64,000 nucleotides of DNA, taken from assembly GCA_041484195.1 (NCBI GenBank), contig JBGPHC010000002.1, positions 186,001 through 250,000 on the forward strand, in the 5' to 3' direction. The DNA is from PSRI01 sp041484195. Its GTDB lineage: Bacteria > Bacteroidota > Bacteroidia > Chitinophagales > Chitinophagaceae. Under the pieces are notes generated by a model. It did not search any database and was not told the origin of the DNA. It worked only from the letters and a program-made list of their open reading frames with translations. The position numbers and the translations under genes were made by a program. This document shows, piece by piece, positions 63,537 through 64,000 of this stretch; the first letter of the stretch is position 1, and each line of letters opens with the position of its first letter.

Positions 63537-64000
63537 ATGTTTGTCATTGAAAATTATCCCGTCGCCGTAGCATTTTGTTTCATAACCATGCTTTGCTGGG
63601 GTTCCTGGGCCAATACCCAGAAATTAGCGTCCGGAAGCTGGCGTTTTGAATTATTCTATTGGGACTATGCTTTTGGCATCGTTTTGACGTCGCTCATTTT
63701 TGCGTTTACCCTTGGCAGTAATGGCGAAACGGGACGGGGATTCCTGACCGATCTGGAACAGGCGCAGGTCAAATATTTAGGAAGCGCCCTTTTAGGAGGT
63801 GTAATCTTTAACCTGGCCAATATTTTATTGGTGGCCGCCATTTCAATTGCCGGCATGTCCGTGGCTTTCCCCGTAGGCATTGGCATTGCCCTGGCACTTG
63901 GAGTCATCACAAATTATATCAGCAACCCTGTGGGAAATATCCTATTACTTTTCGGCGGCGTGGTATTGATTATTATAGCCATCATGCTGAATGCTTCCGC
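63537..64000 (+). CDS. Sugar-permease-like (DMT/GRP superfamily) membrane protein, 3' end outside window
   Basis: An ATG at 63537, 15 bp after the ARH-family stop, opens a frame that runs to the end of the window (154 codons, then cut). The protein starts MFVIENYPVAVAFCFITMLC and has four hydrophobic helices in view, with the glycine-rich helix LLGGVIFNLANILLVAAISI and the helix VAFPVGIGIALALGVITNYI. It resembles permeases of the glucose/ribose or RhaT-like part of the DMT superfamily. Taken with the ribokinase and ARH-family genes, a ribose or nucleoside importer is likely. Confidence 0.75.
   Translation, partial: MFVIENYPVAVAFCFITMLCWGSWANTQKLASGSWRFELFYWDYAFGIVLTSLIFAFTLGSNGETGRGFLTDLEQAQVKYLGSALLGGVIFNLANILLVAAISIAGMSVAFPVGIGIALALGVITNYISNPVGNILLLFGGVVLIIIAIMLNAS

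Overview
The window looks like chromosomal DNA of a Bacteroidota member, most likely of the Chitinophagales/Chitinophagaceae type. The evidence is a GldA-type gliding ABC ATPase, the long three-part form of IspG, Bat-type VWA and TPR proteins, paired DUF3857 proteins, ECF sigma / anti-sigma-like / outer-membrane-protein modules, weak Shine-Dalgarno signals and AT-rich promoter boxes of the TAnnTTTG type. Almost all of it is ordinary housekeeping and transport DNA. I saw no tRNA, rRNA, CRISPR array, insertion sequence, integrase or phage gene.

Layout. Positions 1-1806 hold the end of an ArsR-family regulator and a three-domain persulfide dioxygenase/rhodanese/rhodanese protein of CstB architecture. 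Positions 1.9-12 kb (minus strand) carry a lipid A-type acyltransferase, nadB, ispG, a lipoprotein, a batB-batC pair, a class D beta-lactamase-like lipoprotein and kbl. Positions 12.1-16.2 kb (plus) hold a tiny membrane protein gene, an ECF sigma factor with a duplicated-domain anti-sigma-like protein and a beta-barrel protein, and an L,D-transpeptidase, followed by 640 bp with two similar hairpin-terminator elements. Positions 16.8-20.6 kb have acsA divergent from an MHS-type MFS transporter and a small membrane protein. Positions 20.8-28.2 kb (plus) carry gldA, eno, a DivIC/FtsB-like gene, nth, an FUSC-like protein and a barrel protein.

Positions 28.36-30.2 kb hold a 2-oxoacid:ferredoxin oxidoreductase alpha gene whose frame is intact over full length except for one in-frame TGA; no korB lies beside it. 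Then come a Bax-inhibitor-1 protein, an ArsC-type reductase, an AIM24 protein, and two DUF3857 proteins, one with a complete transglutaminase triad and one without. Positions 36.9-43.7 kb form a TetR-TolC-adaptor-RND efflux operon with a perfect 11-bp inverted repeat upstream. Positions 43.9-51.4 kb (plus) hold DUF502, a zinc phospholipase/nuclease-like protein, serC, DUF1015, a TPR protein and an acyl-CoA ligase. Positions 51.4-54.3 kb (minus) hold a sugar kinase with a sugar porter, then a hemerythrin-like protein.

The most interesting block is 54.4-60.7 kb: five minus-strand genes encode an ethanolamine-type permease, a GlnA4/PuuA-like glutamine synthetase, an iron alcohol dehydrogenase, a class I amidotransferase (gamma-glutamyl hydrolase type) and an aldehyde dehydrogenase. 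Read together they make a complete gamma-glutamylation route from ethanolamine to glycine plus glutamate, without EutBC or microcompartment genes. The right end, 60.8-64 kb (plus), has ribokinase, a secreted ADP-ribosylglycohydrolase-family protein and a sugar-permease-like gene cut by the window edge, resembling part of a ribose/nucleoside scavenging locus.
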